From: CAWJLS01 sp963843755 | GTDB lineage: Bacteria > Acidobacteriota > Thermoanaerobaculia > Multivoradales > DATKCC01 | Assembly: GCA_963843755.1 (NCBI GenBank) | Contig: CAWJLS010000010.1 | Span: forward strand, 124,001 to 188,000 | Direction of reading: 5' to 3' | DNA length: 64,000 nucleotides | The notes under the pieces: generated by a model | Seen by the model: only the letters and a program-made list of their open reading frames with translations | Told to the model about the DNA's origin: nothing | Databases searched by the model: none | Shown: positions 1-11,006 of the stretch, one piece after another | Numbering within the stretch: the stretch's first letter is position 1 | How the letters are laid out: every line of letters starts with the position of its first letter | Translations under genes and position numbers: made by a program

Positions 1-68
1 GGCCCGTCCGGCGGCTCCGGACGTCGAGTGCGTCTGCGCCATCGACGAACAGTAGCAGCCGGCGCCGC

Positions 69-1667
69 GTGCTACGATTTCCGACCGAGATGTTGCCCAA
101 GAATGCGCGGCGTGAAGAGGTCCTGAGGGCGTTGGAAGAGGCGGGCGGGCTCCGCCCCGGGGTCGTGGGGAAGGTGCATCTGGAGACCGGCGTCCCGGCG
201 GCGGACGTCTTCGGGGTCGCCAGCTTCTACCACCTGTTGAGCCGTCCGGAGACCGACGTCTTCGTCTGCCAGGGGCTGTCCTGCCGTCTGGCCGGGTGCC
301 AGGAGGTCAAGGACGAGCTGGCAGCGCGGGGCGAGAAGGTCGGTTTCGTCTCCTGCGTCGGCCGTTGCGACGCGGCGCCGGCCGTCTGGGACCGCCGCGG
401 CCGGCCGGAGACGTTCCCGGTGCACTACGCGCCGTCGAGCCCCGAGCAGGCGATCGACCTCGCCGCCGGCCCGGAGGCCGACCGCGGGCATGGCTACGAG
501 GCGCTCCGCCTCGCCCGCGAGCACGGGGCCGACTGGGTCTGCGACCAGCTCGAAACCTCGGGCATCCAAGGGCGGGGCGGCGCCGGCTTCCCGACCCACA
601 TCAAGTGGCGCGGCGTGCGCCGGCAGGCGGTCACCGAGCGCTACGTGGTGCTCAACGCCGACGAGGGCGAGCCCGGCACGTTCAAGGACCGGGAGGTGAT
701 GCTTCAGCGCCCCCACCTGGTGATCGAGGGCCTGGCGATCGCCGCCCGGACCCTGGAGGCACAGGACGTCTACATCTACGTGCGCGGCGAGTTCGGCATG
801 TGCCGCGCGGCGCTCGAGCGGGCGCTCGAGGAGGCCCGCGAGCGGGGCGATCTGTCCGACCTGCCTGATGGGGACGGGGCGATCCGCTGGCACTTCGCCG
901 ACGGCCACGGCGCCTACATCTGCGGCGAGGAGAGCGCGCTGCTCGAATCGCTCGAGGGCAAGCGCGGGATGCCGCGGCTCCGGCCGCCGTTCCCGGTGGA
1001 GAAGGGCTTCCGCGGCAAGCCGACCCTGATCCAGAACGTCGAGACCATCGCCTGCCTGCCGGCGATCCTCACCCGCGGCGGCCAGTGGTTCCGCGACGCC
1101 GGGGCGACCGGCGCCGGCTCGAAGCTGTACTGCCTGTCCGGGCACGTCACCCATCCCGGCGTCTACGAGGCGCCCCTCGGCATCACCCTCGAGGAGCTGC
1201 TGGAGATGGCCGGCGGCGTGGTCGGGACGCTCAAGGCGTTCTCCCCGGGCGGCGCCTCGAGCGGCTTCCTGCCGGCGAGCGCGGCCGGCGTGCCGCTCGA
1301 CTTCAAGTCGCTCCAGGAGGCCGGCTCCATGCTCGGCTCGGCCGGCATCGTGGTCCTGAACGAGACCGCCGACATGGTCGAGGCGGCCCTGGCCCAGGCG
1401 ATCTTCTTCGAGGACGAGTCGTGCGGCCAGTGCTCCCCCTGCCGCATCGGCACCCAGATGCTCCGCCAGGCGCTGGACCGGTACCTCGCGGCCCGCGACG
1501 AGGGCACGAACGGCCATGGCGGCGGCGCCTTCACCCTGCCGCCGGAGCTCGACGAGGTGGCCTGGGGCATGCAAGAAGCGAGTATCTGCGGCCTCGGCCA
1601 GGCGGCCTCGCTGCCGCTCACCACCGCGATGAAACACTTCCCCGAGGAATTCGGCCTCGGGTCGTAG
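69..1667 (+). CDS. fdhB: NAD-linked formate dehydrogenase, beta subunit (NuoE-NuoF fusion)
   Basis: This cytosolic subunit would take electrons from the catalytic subunit encoded just downstream and pass them through Fe-S centres and FMN to NAD+. Residues ~10-130 are a NuoE-like 2Fe-2S thioredoxin fold with ligands C67, C72, C96 and C100. From ~140 the protein is NuoF-like: a glycine-rich FMN loop near 168-176, the NADEGEPGTFKDR segment near 196-208 and 4Fe-4S ligands C452, C455, C458 and C507. A separate NuoE/FdsG subunit is therefore not needed. The start shown is GTG at 69. ATG at 90 is equally possible, since neither has a strong Shine-Dalgarno. Its partner begins 27 bases after the stop. 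A hydrogenase or other NAD-reducing diaphorase subunit would look similar; the formate assignment comes from the neighbour. Confidence 0.88.
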   Translation: MLRFPTEMLPKNARREEVLRALEEAGGLRPGVVGKVHLETGVPAADVFGVASFYHLLSRPETDVFVCQGLSCRLAGCQEVKDELAARGEKVGFVSCVGRCDAAPAVWDRRGRPETFPVHYAPSSPEQAIDLAAGPEADRGHGYEALRLAREHGADWVCDQLETSGIQGRGGAGFPTHIKWRGVRRQAVTERYVVLNADEGEPGTFKDREVMLQRPHLVIEGLAIAARTLEAQDVYIYVRGEFGMCRAALERALEEARERGDLSDLPDGDGAIRWHFADGHGAYICGEESALLESLEGKRGMPRLRPPFPVEKGFRGKPTLIQNVETIACLPAILTRGGQWFRDAGATGAGSKLYCLSGHVTHPGVYEAPLGITLEELLEMAGGVVGTLKAFSPGGASSGFLPASAAGVPLDFKSLQEAGSMLGSAGIVVLNETADMVEAALAQAIFFEDESCGQCSPCRIGTQMLRQALDRYLAARDEGTNGHGGGAFTLPPELDEVAWGMQEASICGLGQAASLPLTTAMKHFPEEFGLGS

Positions 1668-1693
1668 GTTCTGAAGTCTTGAAAGGTCAGCTC

Positions 1694-4525
1694 ATGGCAG
1701 ATTCCAACTCCTCCCCGTCCCAGTTCGTCATCATCGACGGCAACGAGATTCCGTACCGCGAGGGCGAGACCATCCTCCAGGCCGCCCGGCGCGCCGAGAT
1801 CGACATCCCGGTGCTGTGCCACGACGACCGGCTCGAGCCGGCCGGCGCCTGCCGCATCTGCCTGGTGGAGGTCGACGGCTCCCGGCTGATGCAGCCGGCC
1901 TGCGCCTACAAGACCACCCCCGGCCTGGTGGTGCGGACCCAGAGCTCGCGGGTCGAGCGCAACCGCCGCTTCATCCTGTCGCTCCACATGGCCGACACGG
2001 TCCAGGACCGGGAGGTCGCCGACGACGCCAACCCGAACCGCCTGTTCGAGTACGCCGAGCGCTACGGCACCGCCGGCGACTGGACGCCGGTCGACTCGCC
2101 GCGGGAAGGGCGTGTCCACGACAACAACCCGTTCGTCGCCTTCCGCCCGGACCGCTGCATCCTGTGTGCGGCCTGCGTGCGCTACTGCGACGAGGTGGAG
2201 GCGGTCTCGGCGATCACGCTGGCCAACCGGGGCGGCCACACGACGATCTCGACCGCCGACGGCATCGCGCTCCACCACTCGACCTGTGAGCTGTGCGGCG
2301 GCTGTATCGACGTCTGCCCGACCGGCGCCATGACCGAAAAGCCGGCCCTGGCCTACGGCAAGCCGGAGAAGGAGCTGGAGAAGGTCCGTACGACCTGCAA
2401 CTTCTGCGGCGTCGGCTGCCAGATCGACCTGAACGTCGACCGGGCGGCCAACCGCGTGGTGAAGTCGACCAGCCCGCCCCCCGGCACGACGGTCAACGAC
2501 GGCAACATGTGCGTCAAGGGGCGCTTCGCCAACGACTTCGTCCACCACGAGGACCGGCTGACCACGCCGCTGGTGCGCAACCCGGCCACCGGTCAGCTCG
2601 AGGAGGCGACCTGGGAGCGGGCGCTGGAGGTGACGGTCCAGGGGCTCCAGGCGGTCGCGGCAGACCACGGCGCGGACTCGCTCGCCTTCATCTCGTCGTC
2701 GCGCTGCACCGGCGAGGAGAACTACCTGCTCCAGAAGATGGCGAGGGCCGCGTTCGGCACACAAAACATCCATCAATGCGCCGCCACATGACACGCCCCC
2801 ACGGTCGCCGGTCTGGTGACCACGTACGGGGCGGGCGCGATGACCAACTCGATCCCCGAGATCCGGGACGCGGACTTCCTCTTCGTCACCGGCTCGAACA
2901 CCACCGAGGCGCACCCGATCATCGCCATGGAGATGAAACGGGCGGTGGGCCGCGGGGCGAAGCTCGCGGTCTCCGATCCGCGGGCGATCTGGCTGACCGA
3001 GATCGCCGACTGGCATCTCCAGATCCGGCCCGGGACGGACGTCTGGCTGCTCAACGCGATGGCCCACGTCATCGTCACCGAGGAGCTCTACGACCGGGAG
3101 TTCATCGAGAGGAACACCGAGGACTTCGAAAAAGTCGTGGAGACGGTGCTCCGCTACCCCCCCGAGGAGGCGGAGGAGGTGACCGGCGTTCCGGCCGAGC
3201 AGATCCGTGAGGTCGCCCGCGCCTACGCCACCACCGAGAAGGCCGGCATCTACTACACCCTCGGCATCACCGAGCACACCACCGGCACCGACAACGTCTA
3301 CGCCCTGTCGAACCTGGTGCTGATGACCGGCCACCTGGGCGAGCGCTCGACCGGCATGAACCCGCTGCGCGGCCAGAACAACGTCCAGGGGGCGAACGAC
3401 TCCGGCGCGTCGCCGGTCTTCTACCCCGGCTACCAGAACGCCTCCGATCCGGAGGTGCGGGCCAAGTTCGCCGAGGCCTGGGGCGTGCCCCAGTCGGAGA
3501 CGCCGGGCCTGAACCTCAACCAGATGATGAAGGCCATGACCCACGGCGACATCCGCGGCATGTACCTGATGGGTGAGGACATCGTCGTCTCGGAGCCCAA
3601 CGCCTGCCGGGTCGAGGAGGCCCTGAACGAGATCGACTTCCTGGTCGTCCAGGACATCTTTTTCAACGAGAGCTGCCGTTTCGCCGACGTCATCCTGCCG
3701 GCGGCCTGCTTCGCCGAGAAGGACGGGGTCTTCACCAACTCCGACCGCCGCGTCCAGCGGGTCCGGAAGGCGGTCGATCCGCCCGGCCAGGCGCGCGCCG
3801 ACTGGGAGATCCTGCGCGACGTCGTCCTGCTGTCGGGTCTCGACATGCCCAACTACAGCCACCCGCGGGAGATCTACGCCGAAATGGCGTCGCTGGCGCC
3901 CAAGTTCGCCGGCATCAGCCACGAGCGGATCGAGCGCGAAGGCGGCCTCCAGTGGCCGGTGACGACCCCGGACGCGCCGTCCACCGAGTACCTCCACAAG
4001 GGCGGCATCCTGCGCGGCAAGGGTCTCTTCCGGGCGGTCGACTACCGGCAGCCGGCCGAGCTCGAAGACCCGGAGTTCCCGATGGTGCTCTCCACCGGGC
4101 GCACCCTCTACCACTACAACGCCGCCACCCAGACGCGCCGCTCTGCCGGGCTTGCTGGCAAGCAGCCGGAGGCGTTCGTCGAGATCCACCCCGGCATGGC
4201 GCGCTCGCTCGGCGTCGACGATGGCCAGATGGTCGACGTGGTGACCCGCCGCGGCCGCGTGCGGGCCCGGGCGATGCACAGCCGCCAGGTGAGGAAGAAC
4301 GTCGTCTGGATGCCGTTCCACTTCCCCGAGGCGCGCACCAACTTCCTGACCAACGACGCCGGCGACCAGGTCACCGGCACCGGCGAGTACAAGGTCTGCG
4401 CGGCGCGGATCGAGCCGGTCGCCGGCGAGCGCTCCGCCCATGAATTCCCCGGCGCCTATGCCTCGGTGGGCGCCTCCGCGGGAGAGTCGGCGGCGGTGCT
4501 CGAGGAAGAGGTGGCGGAGGAGTAG
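1694..4525 (+). CDS. fdhA: Formate dehydrogenase alpha subunit, selenocysteine-containing
   Basis: Oxidises formate to CO2 at a Mo/W-bis-MGD centre. The frame is open for 943 residues if TGA at 2789-2791 is read as selenocysteine 366. The context is CAAT-U-HAPTVAGL, the family's active-site Cys/Sec-His element, and homology continues uninterrupted after it. Ligand groups seen are a 2Fe-2S ferredoxin (C42, C53, C56, C70), two 4Fe-4S clusters (C155/158/161/165 and C198/201/204/208) and the molybdopterin-domain cluster (C235, C238, C242, C273). The His-(Cys)3 cluster usual after the 2Fe-2S domain is not visible: residues ~98-116 keep a His but no Cys. The start is ATG 1694 with GAAAGG upstream. 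A standard gene caller would break this into two genes at 2791 and 2816. Confidence 0.93.
2789..2833 (+). promoter_or_regulatory. Bacterial SECIS element with the UGA(Sec) codon of fdhA
   Basis: The UGA at 2789-2791 is followed at once by a hairpin. Bases 2803-2809 pair with 2815-2821 (7 bp, one G-U) around the loop GGUCU (2810-2814). This is the same apical sequence I recall from the Escherichia coli fdhF SECIS, which SelB binds. An outer stem of CGCCCC (2794-2799) with GGGGCG (2828-2833) closes it. Position, size and loop fit a bacterial SECIS inside the coding sequence. Confidence 0.87.
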
Positions 4526-4593
4526 CGGGCGCGAGGCGCCGACCTCCGGAGTCAGCGGAGGGCCCGGCCGTTGGTGCCGCAGGGTGCGAGACA

Positions 4594-5484
<891 letters not shown>

Positions 5485-5521
5485 GCGCGGTCTTCCTCTC
5501 CGGCGGGCCTACCTCGCGGGC

Positions 5522-6877
5522 CTACCCCGCGGCGTCGAGCAGCTTCGAGCGCGGTTGCGGCTTCTCCAACTGGTGGCCGTCCGGTCCGGTCTCCCGCTTG
5601 CGCAGCGCCGCCGCGAAGACGAAGCCCACCAGGCTGAGCAGGCCGAACATCCAGAGCATGGGCAGGTAGCCGCCCGGGTTGGTCTCGCTCGCCCCGGCCC
5701 AGTCGTTGAGCCCGCCGGCGGCGAGGTTGAAGGTGAACAGGCCGATGTTCTGGAGCATGGTCATCAAGCCGTAGGCCGTGCCCAGGCGGTTGGCCGAGAC
5801 CAGGTACGGCACCGCCGGCCACATGATCGCCGGCACCAGGGAGAAGGCGACGCCGAGCATGGCGGTCGAGACCCAGAGCGGCGAGCTGGTGTAGGCGAGC
5901 AGCGGGAAGGTGAGGAAGAGCAGGAACGTACCGCCTGCCATGAGCAGCGCCCGGAAGCCGATCTTGTCGGCCAGCAGGCCGAAGAGCGGCGTGGCGAAGA
6001 CCGCCGCCAGGAAGACGTAGCTGTTCATCTGGCCGGCGTCGGCGAGCGACAGCCCGTGGGCGTGCTGGAAGTACTTGATCGAGAAGGTGCTCCGGAACGG
6101 GAAGATCACCGAGTAGAAGGTGACGCACAGGCCGACCACGTACCAGAAGGAGCGGTCGAAGCGCACCAGGTCGCCCCAGACGATCTTGTCCGGCGGCTCC
6201 GGCCGGGCCAGGTCGTAGCGCGACTCGGCCTTGCGCTCGAAGAGGAAGTAGACGACGGCGGTCAAGAAGGCGGCGGCCATGATCCCCGCGGCCAGCCAGA
6301 GGGGCGGCTGCCAGCCCTTGGCAAACAGGGACTTGGCGAAGGTCGGGGAGAGGTCCGCCGCGTAGGAGCCCGCCCGGGCCACCGCCAGGTTGACGCCGAA
6401 GGCGAAGCCGAGTTGGCGGCCGACGAACCACTGGCCGATCACCACGGTGATCGCGACGATCATCGATTCCGCGCCCAGACCGAAGAGCAGGCGGCCGATC
6501 GCCATCATCACGAACGACGGCGAGATCGCCGTCACCACCGCGCCGATCAGGCAGATGGAGGTGAAGATCACCGTCGCCTTCCGGGTGCCGATGCGGTCGA
6601 CGATGATGCCGCCGACCAGCACCATGATGATGTTGGGGAAGCTGTAGATCGCGTTGAGCGTCCCGATCTGGGTGTCGGAGAATCCGAGCATGCGCTGCAA
6701 GTGATCCGCCAGCGGAGCGATGCAGTCGTAGACGTAGTAGTTGCCGAACATCGCCAGGCTGATCAGGATCAAGACCGTCCAGCGCCACAAGCCCGGAGGA
6801 GGGTTCGTCGGTACGTCTGCGTCGTTCGGTGCATCGGGCAGGGGGGCGCTTGCGGCCGGATCGTGCGCGTCGCTCAT
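5522..6877 (-). CDS. MFS transporter, MFSD1-like
   Basis: A 451-residue major facilitator with about twelve hydrophobic segments. The loop-2 signature is GGIIVDRIGTRKA, and the second half has a matching GLLADKIGFR. The text around the first helices (CIAPLADHLQ, NAIYSFPNI, GRLLFGLGAESM) recalls the MFSD1 branch of the superfamily, whose animal members carry dipeptides. That placement is from memory of the family, and the bacterial substrate is unknown. The start chosen is ATG 6877 because AGGAG lies just upstream. An in-frame start at 6928 would only add residues lacking such a site. It converges on otsB with 37 bases between stops. Confidence 0.85.
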   Translation of the reverse strand: MSDAHDPAASAPLPDAPNDADVPTNPPPGLWRWTVLILISLAMFGNYYVYDCIAPLADHLQRMLGFSDTQIGTLNAIYSFPNIIMVLVGGIIVDRIGTRKATVIFTSICLIGAVVTAISPSFVMMAIGRLLFGLGAESMIVAITVVIGQWFVGRQLGFAFGVNLAVARAGSYAADLSPTFAKSLFAKGWQPPLWLAAGIMAAAFLTAVVYFLFERKAESRYDLARPEPPDKIVWGDLVRFDRSFWYVVGLCVTFYSVIFPFRSTFSIKYFQHAHGLSLADAGQMNSYVFLAAVFATPLFGLLADKIGFRALLMAGGTFLLFLTFPLLAYTSSPLWVSTAMLGVAFSLVPAIMWPAVPYLVSANRLGTAYGLMTMLQNIGLFTFNLAAGGLNDWAGASETNPGGYLPMLWMFGLLSLVGFVFAAALRKRETGPDGHQLEKPQPRSKLLDAAG

Positions 6878-7080
6878 CGAGGGCTCCTGGGGGTTGTCGA
6901 TCGGATCGGGATGGGCTGGGAGGTCCAATTGTACCCGGTCGGGGCGATGGCCTCGAAGACGCCAGCCCGGGAGCCCTTGAGGAGCTGAACAGGGTCCGGT
7001 ATCGTTCAGTGATCGCTGAAGAGTCTCGGTCGAGGTGAGCGCTGCCGCTGCATGAATGAGGAGGCTCGGGGAGGTCGTGC

Positions 7081-7818
7081 ATGGACAAGGTGATCCAGAC
7101 GTTCGAACGGTTGATCCGCCGAAACATCGCCCCGTCGGTCACCTTCTTCGTGATCTTCGTTGTCGGCGAGCTGATCACGGAAGAGGCTCTGGGGCGTTCG
7201 GCAGGCTCTGCGTTCACGGATGCGGCCAAGAGAATCGGCGACGCATTGCAGGGCTGGGAAGGCCTGGCGGGAACGATCGCCGTGTTGCTCGTCCTCGGGG
7301 TCGGCTACGGGCTGAGCGCGGTGCAGCAGGTTCTGTTCGACAATCGGCTCAGGAAGAACTTCGATCCCTGGCCGAAGCGGCTTCGTAGCGCGTCGGTTCA
7401 GAGCGAGACCGCCGTGTTGCGGGAGCTCCGGGACGCGGTGATCCACCGGTTGCGGTCCGAGCCTCGCCTCGAGCGGCTCGGATCGGTCAGCGAGCGGACC
7501 GACTACCTGCTCTACGAGATCCTCGGTGGCATCGACACGACGCCGACCGTTTCGTTCGTCGACTCGGCCAAGGCGCTGGGAGTCGTCTTCTCTTCGGTCA
7601 TCGTCGTGGTCTCGTGGATCCTGGTAGTACAGTGGCAGGAGCTGGGCTGGTGGTCGCTGCTCTTTCTCGCGGCGGCGGCATGCACCTGGTGGATCGGGCG
7701 CGAGGCGACGGCCACGCAGTACCGCGCCCGCGCCCTACGCCTGTACGTGAACTTCCTGATGATGCCGGAAGAGCACCTGGAGCGCCGTCTCCTCGAGCCG
7801 GACGAGGCGTCTCAGTGA
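7081..7818 (+). CDS. Uncharacterised integral membrane protein
   Basis: A 245-residue protein with no family I can name. Hydrophobic segments lie at about 17-35, 62-80, 165-183 and 188-205. They enclose a charged central region (~90-160) and are followed by an Arg/Glu-rich tail. It has no signal peptide. The next gene's GTG start overlaps its stop by 4 bases, so the two are probably translationally coupled and may act together. The 200 bases upstream, shared with the divergent MFS gene, would hold the promoters. Confidence 0.75.
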   Translation: MDKVIQTFERLIRRNIAPSVTFFVIFVVGELITEEALGRSAGSAFTDAAKRIGDALQGWEGLAGTIAVLLVLGVGYGLSAVQQVLFDNRLRKNFDPWPKRLRSASVQSETAVLRELRDAVIHRLRSEPRLERLGSVSERTDYLLYEILGGIDTTPTVSFVDSAKALGVVFSSVIVVVSWILVVQWQELGWWSLLFLAAAACTWWIGREATATQYRARALRLYVNFLMMPEEHLERRLLEPDEASQ

Positions 7819-8273
7819 GCCGTCCTCGCCATCCTCGGGGGACCTACGTCGGCCTCTACGGCAGCCACGGCGATGGATGGCGCGGGCAGGCCAAGGAGCT
7901 CCTCGATCGTGCGGGAGTCCCCTGGCACGACCCGACCGATTCCCGATGGGACGGGATCACCCACGAAAACGGCGATCGGCATCAGGAACTGATCGATGAG
8001 CTGGTCGCCGAAGAGCTCACGGGCCTCGAAGGGGCAGCCTGCGTGATCTTCCACCTGGAAGGAGGGCATCAGCCGCCGGCTTCCCTGGCCGCCAGAGTCG
8101 AGCTGGGCCTGCTGGCAGGTCGGGGAGCCACGGTCTTCGTTCACCTCGATCCACGGTCCCTGGGGCGCAACTACGTCCGCGCGGTCGTTCAGCGCTATCC
8201 CGGGCTCGTTCTCTGCGAGTCGCTCGAGGATGCCGCGGCCCGCGCCGCCACAGCGATTCCGCGGTCCCGGTGA
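7815..8273 (+). CDS. Nucleoside 2-deoxyribosyltransferase-like protein
   Basis: A 152-residue soluble protein starting at GTG 7815, overlapping the preceding stop by 4 bases. The layout resembles nucleoside deoxyribosyltransferase-like Rossmann domains: an N-terminal strand ending in GLYGSHGDGW, the short segment DPTDSRWDGI, a strand VIFHLEGG, an ASLAARVELGLLAG segment where that superfamily carries its catalytic Glu, and SLGRNYVRAV before the last helix. A role in base exchange, or in sensing or cleaving a nucleotide, is inference. Fold-level recognition is moderate and substrate is unknown. Its tight link to a membrane partner may mean a small signalling or defence pair, but nothing else around supports that. 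Confidence 0.55.
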   Translation: MSRPRHPRGTYVGLYGSHGDGWRGQAKELLDRAGVPWHDPTDSRWDGITHENGDRHQELIDELVAEELTGLEGAACVIFHLEGGHQPPASLAARVELGLLAGRGATVFVHLDPRSLGRNYVRAVVQRYPGLVLCESLEDAAARAATAIPRSR

Positions 8274-8328
8274 CCGGGTACGTTCTCGTCCGATCTCAAC
8301 GAAGGGCCGGACCCGATGGCCCGGAGTC

Positions 8329-10862
8329 TCAAGCAACCCGATCGGGGACGTCCACCCGCAGCTCGAGCTTCTCGGCCAGGGCGTGGAAGCGCCCGGCCCA
8401 GGCGGCCGCCGCCTCGGACCCGTCGCCGTCGTCGTCCTCGGCGTCGTCGAGCGCCACGCGGTACTCGGTCCGGAGGATGCGGTAGACGGCGTTCTGGGTG
8501 CCGGCCAGCGGCACCCGGAACGGCAGCGAGCGGGCGAGCTCGACCCGGGCGTCGAGGCGCTCGAGGAGATCGAGATCGCGGGGGCCCTGACCCGGGTTCT
8601 GACGAAGTCCCTCGGCGAGGGAGCGGGCCAGCTCCTCGAGCGCGCTCTGGAGGGCCAGGGTCAGGCCGGGAACGTCGAGCTCCAGGTGCCAGGAGGCGGT
8701 CTCGGCGAGCTTCTGCCGGGCCTCCTCCAGGTCGGAATCGGGGTCGACGAAGGCGCGCTTGAGATCCAGGTTGAGCACCACCTCGGCGGCGGCCTTCAAG
8801 GCGCGCGGCAGGGGGATGCCGAGGCCGGAGAGGTACTGCATGAGCGGCGCGTGGTCCTCGTAGAGCAGCCGGTGGTGGGCCTCGGCCGCCTCGCGGGTCG
8901 ACTCCAGGATCAGGTCGAGCACGGCGCGGCGCTCGTCGGTGAACAGTGAGTCCAGCGTGTAGGTCAGGTCGTGGAAGAAGCGGTCGAGCAGGCGCACCAC
9001 CTGGGCGATGTCGGCCGAGCGGAAGGCGCCCGACACTTCGCTCACCATCTGCTCGAACGCCGCCTCGCTCTGGAACGCCCGCACTCCGCCGTTGATGTGG
9101 TGGTCGCCGAAGTGGAGCACGGCGAAGCTCACCTCCTGGTGGCTGCCGGTGATCTCCGAGGTCACCTCCAGGCGGCCGACGGCGAGCTGAGACCGTCCGG
9201 AGCCCCAGGTGCGAACCGCCTTCTGATTCGCCTGGTAGCAGAAGATCCGCGCGTGCTCCGGGTACTCCTCGAACAGGGTCGAGAGGGCGTAGTGGGCGGC
9301 GACCTTGATCAGGTCGACCCGCGCCGGGCGGACCTGGGTGTCGTAGAGGTCGCGGCCGGTGACGCCGCCTGCTCCCGGAAGATGGGGGAGGTTGCTCTCC
9401 GCCCGCTCCAGCCGCTCGAGGAATCCCTCCTCGTAGCCGTTCTGGAACACCCGCTCGGCGAGCTGCAAGCGACCGGTCCGGCGTACTGGAGGATCTGCAC
9501 GGTCTCGATGCCGGCGAGATCGTTGAAGAACCAGCCGCAGCTCGTGAACATGTAGAGGGCGTGGCGCTGGTGCTCCAGCAGGAACCGCACGCGGGGGCGT
9601 TCGTCGCTCCGAGAGCTCACGGCGTGCATGGCGGTTGAAGAAGCTGCGTCAGACGCTCCTCGGACCGGTCGAGCATCACCTCGATGTAGTCGTCCGGGCG
9701 GCCCACGGGTCGTGCAGCAGCTCGCCAGCGGCCTGCTCGAACCGTGGGGCGAGGTCGTCGCGAAGCCAGTCCAGTGCGTCGCGGAGCGGGCCACGCCAGC
9801 TCTGGTTCCAGCCCGGTTGGCCGCCGGTGTGACAGCCGCAGTCGGAGCGCCAGCGCTCGATGCCGTGGGCGCAGCTCCACGACGTCCGCTCTCGGATCTC
9901 CACTTCGTGGGCCGGCGGGTGCTGCTCCAGGTGCTCGCCGTAGTTGGTCAGACGGACGGAGCCGTCCCGTTCGAGGGCGTCGAGCGTCCAGGCGAGCGCC
10001 ATCTCGCCGTGGGCGTGGTGGTGGCCGTAGGTCTCGCCGTCGGTGGCGATGTGGACGAGCTGGGGCTCCCCACGATGCTCACTCTCGTCGTCGAAGCCCG
10101 CGAGCAGCCGTCGGGTGAACCGGGCGCCGTCCTCGAGCAGGTCCTCGAAGGCGACCGCCCGGGAGATCGCCCCGTCGTAGAAGAAGAGGGCGATCGAGCG
10201 GCCCGTGGGGAGACGACAGAGATAGGGGCGAGTCGAGTCGATGGAGCCGCCGACCTCCCGCCACTCCCCGTCACCCTCGAGCCCTCGACCGCCCGCCGGA
10301 TCGATCGGCCGAAAGCGGGCCGCCTGGTGCGGGGCCAGGATCGTGAAGAGCAGGCCGTGGGCGGCCATCAGATCCAGGCTCTCGAGGTCGACCGCCGTCT
10401 CCGGCAGCCACATCCCTTCCGGCTCCCGGCCGAAGCGGTGCTCGAAATCGCGCAGTCCCCAGACGATCTGGGTCTCCTTGTCGCGACGAGTGGCGAGCGG
10501 CAGGATCAGGTGGCTGTGGGCCTGGGCGAGCGCCGAGCCGTGGCCCGAGAAGCGCGCCGCCGACAGCCGGTCGGCCTCCAGGATCGCTGCGTAGACCTCG
10601 GGTCGCTCGAGCTCCAGCCACGACAGCAGCGTCGGCCCGAAGTTGAAGCTCATCCGGGCGAAGTTGTTGACGATCCGGTCGATCCGGCCTTCTTCTCCAG
10701 GATCCTCGCCGTGGCGTTGGGCCCGTAGCACTCCGCCGTCACCCGCGCGTTCCAGTCGTGGTACGGGTAGGCCGAGTCCTGGACCTCCACCGTCTCGAGC
10801 CACGGGTTCTCCCGCGGCGGCTGGTAGAAGTGCCCGTGGATGCAGACCGCTCGGTAGCTCAT
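8329..10862 (-). pseudogene. GH57/DUF3536 alpha-glucan-active glycosidase, multiply frameshifted
   Basis: Family-like sequence runs the full length but jumps frame. Start ATG 10862 is preceded by CAGGAG, and the N-terminus reads VCIHGHFYQPPRENPW, a GH57 signature. Shifts are needed near 10690, 9690, 9640, 9600 and 9478. After the first, RIVNNFARMSFNFGPTLLSW and HIATDGETYGHHH continue the family. After the last, LQLAERVFQNGYEEGFLERL runs cleanly to the stop at 8329. Each piece has good coding character and no stops, so decay is recent or some shifts are read errors. Four lie within ~215 bases. The intact protein would be ~840 residues. It appears to be the former last gene of the glgE operon, now separated by the island. 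Confidence 0.8.
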
Positions 10863-10864
10863 GG
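10829..10864 (+). repeat. 36-bp direct repeat, left boundary of island
   Basis: Matches 19807-19842 at 35 of 36 positions in the same orientation; the one difference is at 10856 (a here, c in the other copy). This copy covers the first ~11 codons of the GH57 gene on the minus strand, including its start codon. Confidence 0.9.
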
Positions 10865-11006
10865 GGGCTCCTGTTGGTGCTACTCGGCGGCGTGTGCGGG
10901 CCGCCGGGAGATGCAAGCCTGGCTCATGGGCCAAGAGGAGTGCAAGGGGCGAAGGCTCGGGGCCTGTCGAGATCGGACCGGGAGGAGGAATCGACCGCGG
11001 CGGACG

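Noticed and set aside
2785..2820. Frameshift or nonsense mutation in fdhA
   Set aside because: The frame is the same before and after the TGA, the stop is at the catalytic Cys/Sec position and a SECIS hairpin follows. Selenocysteine explains all of this.
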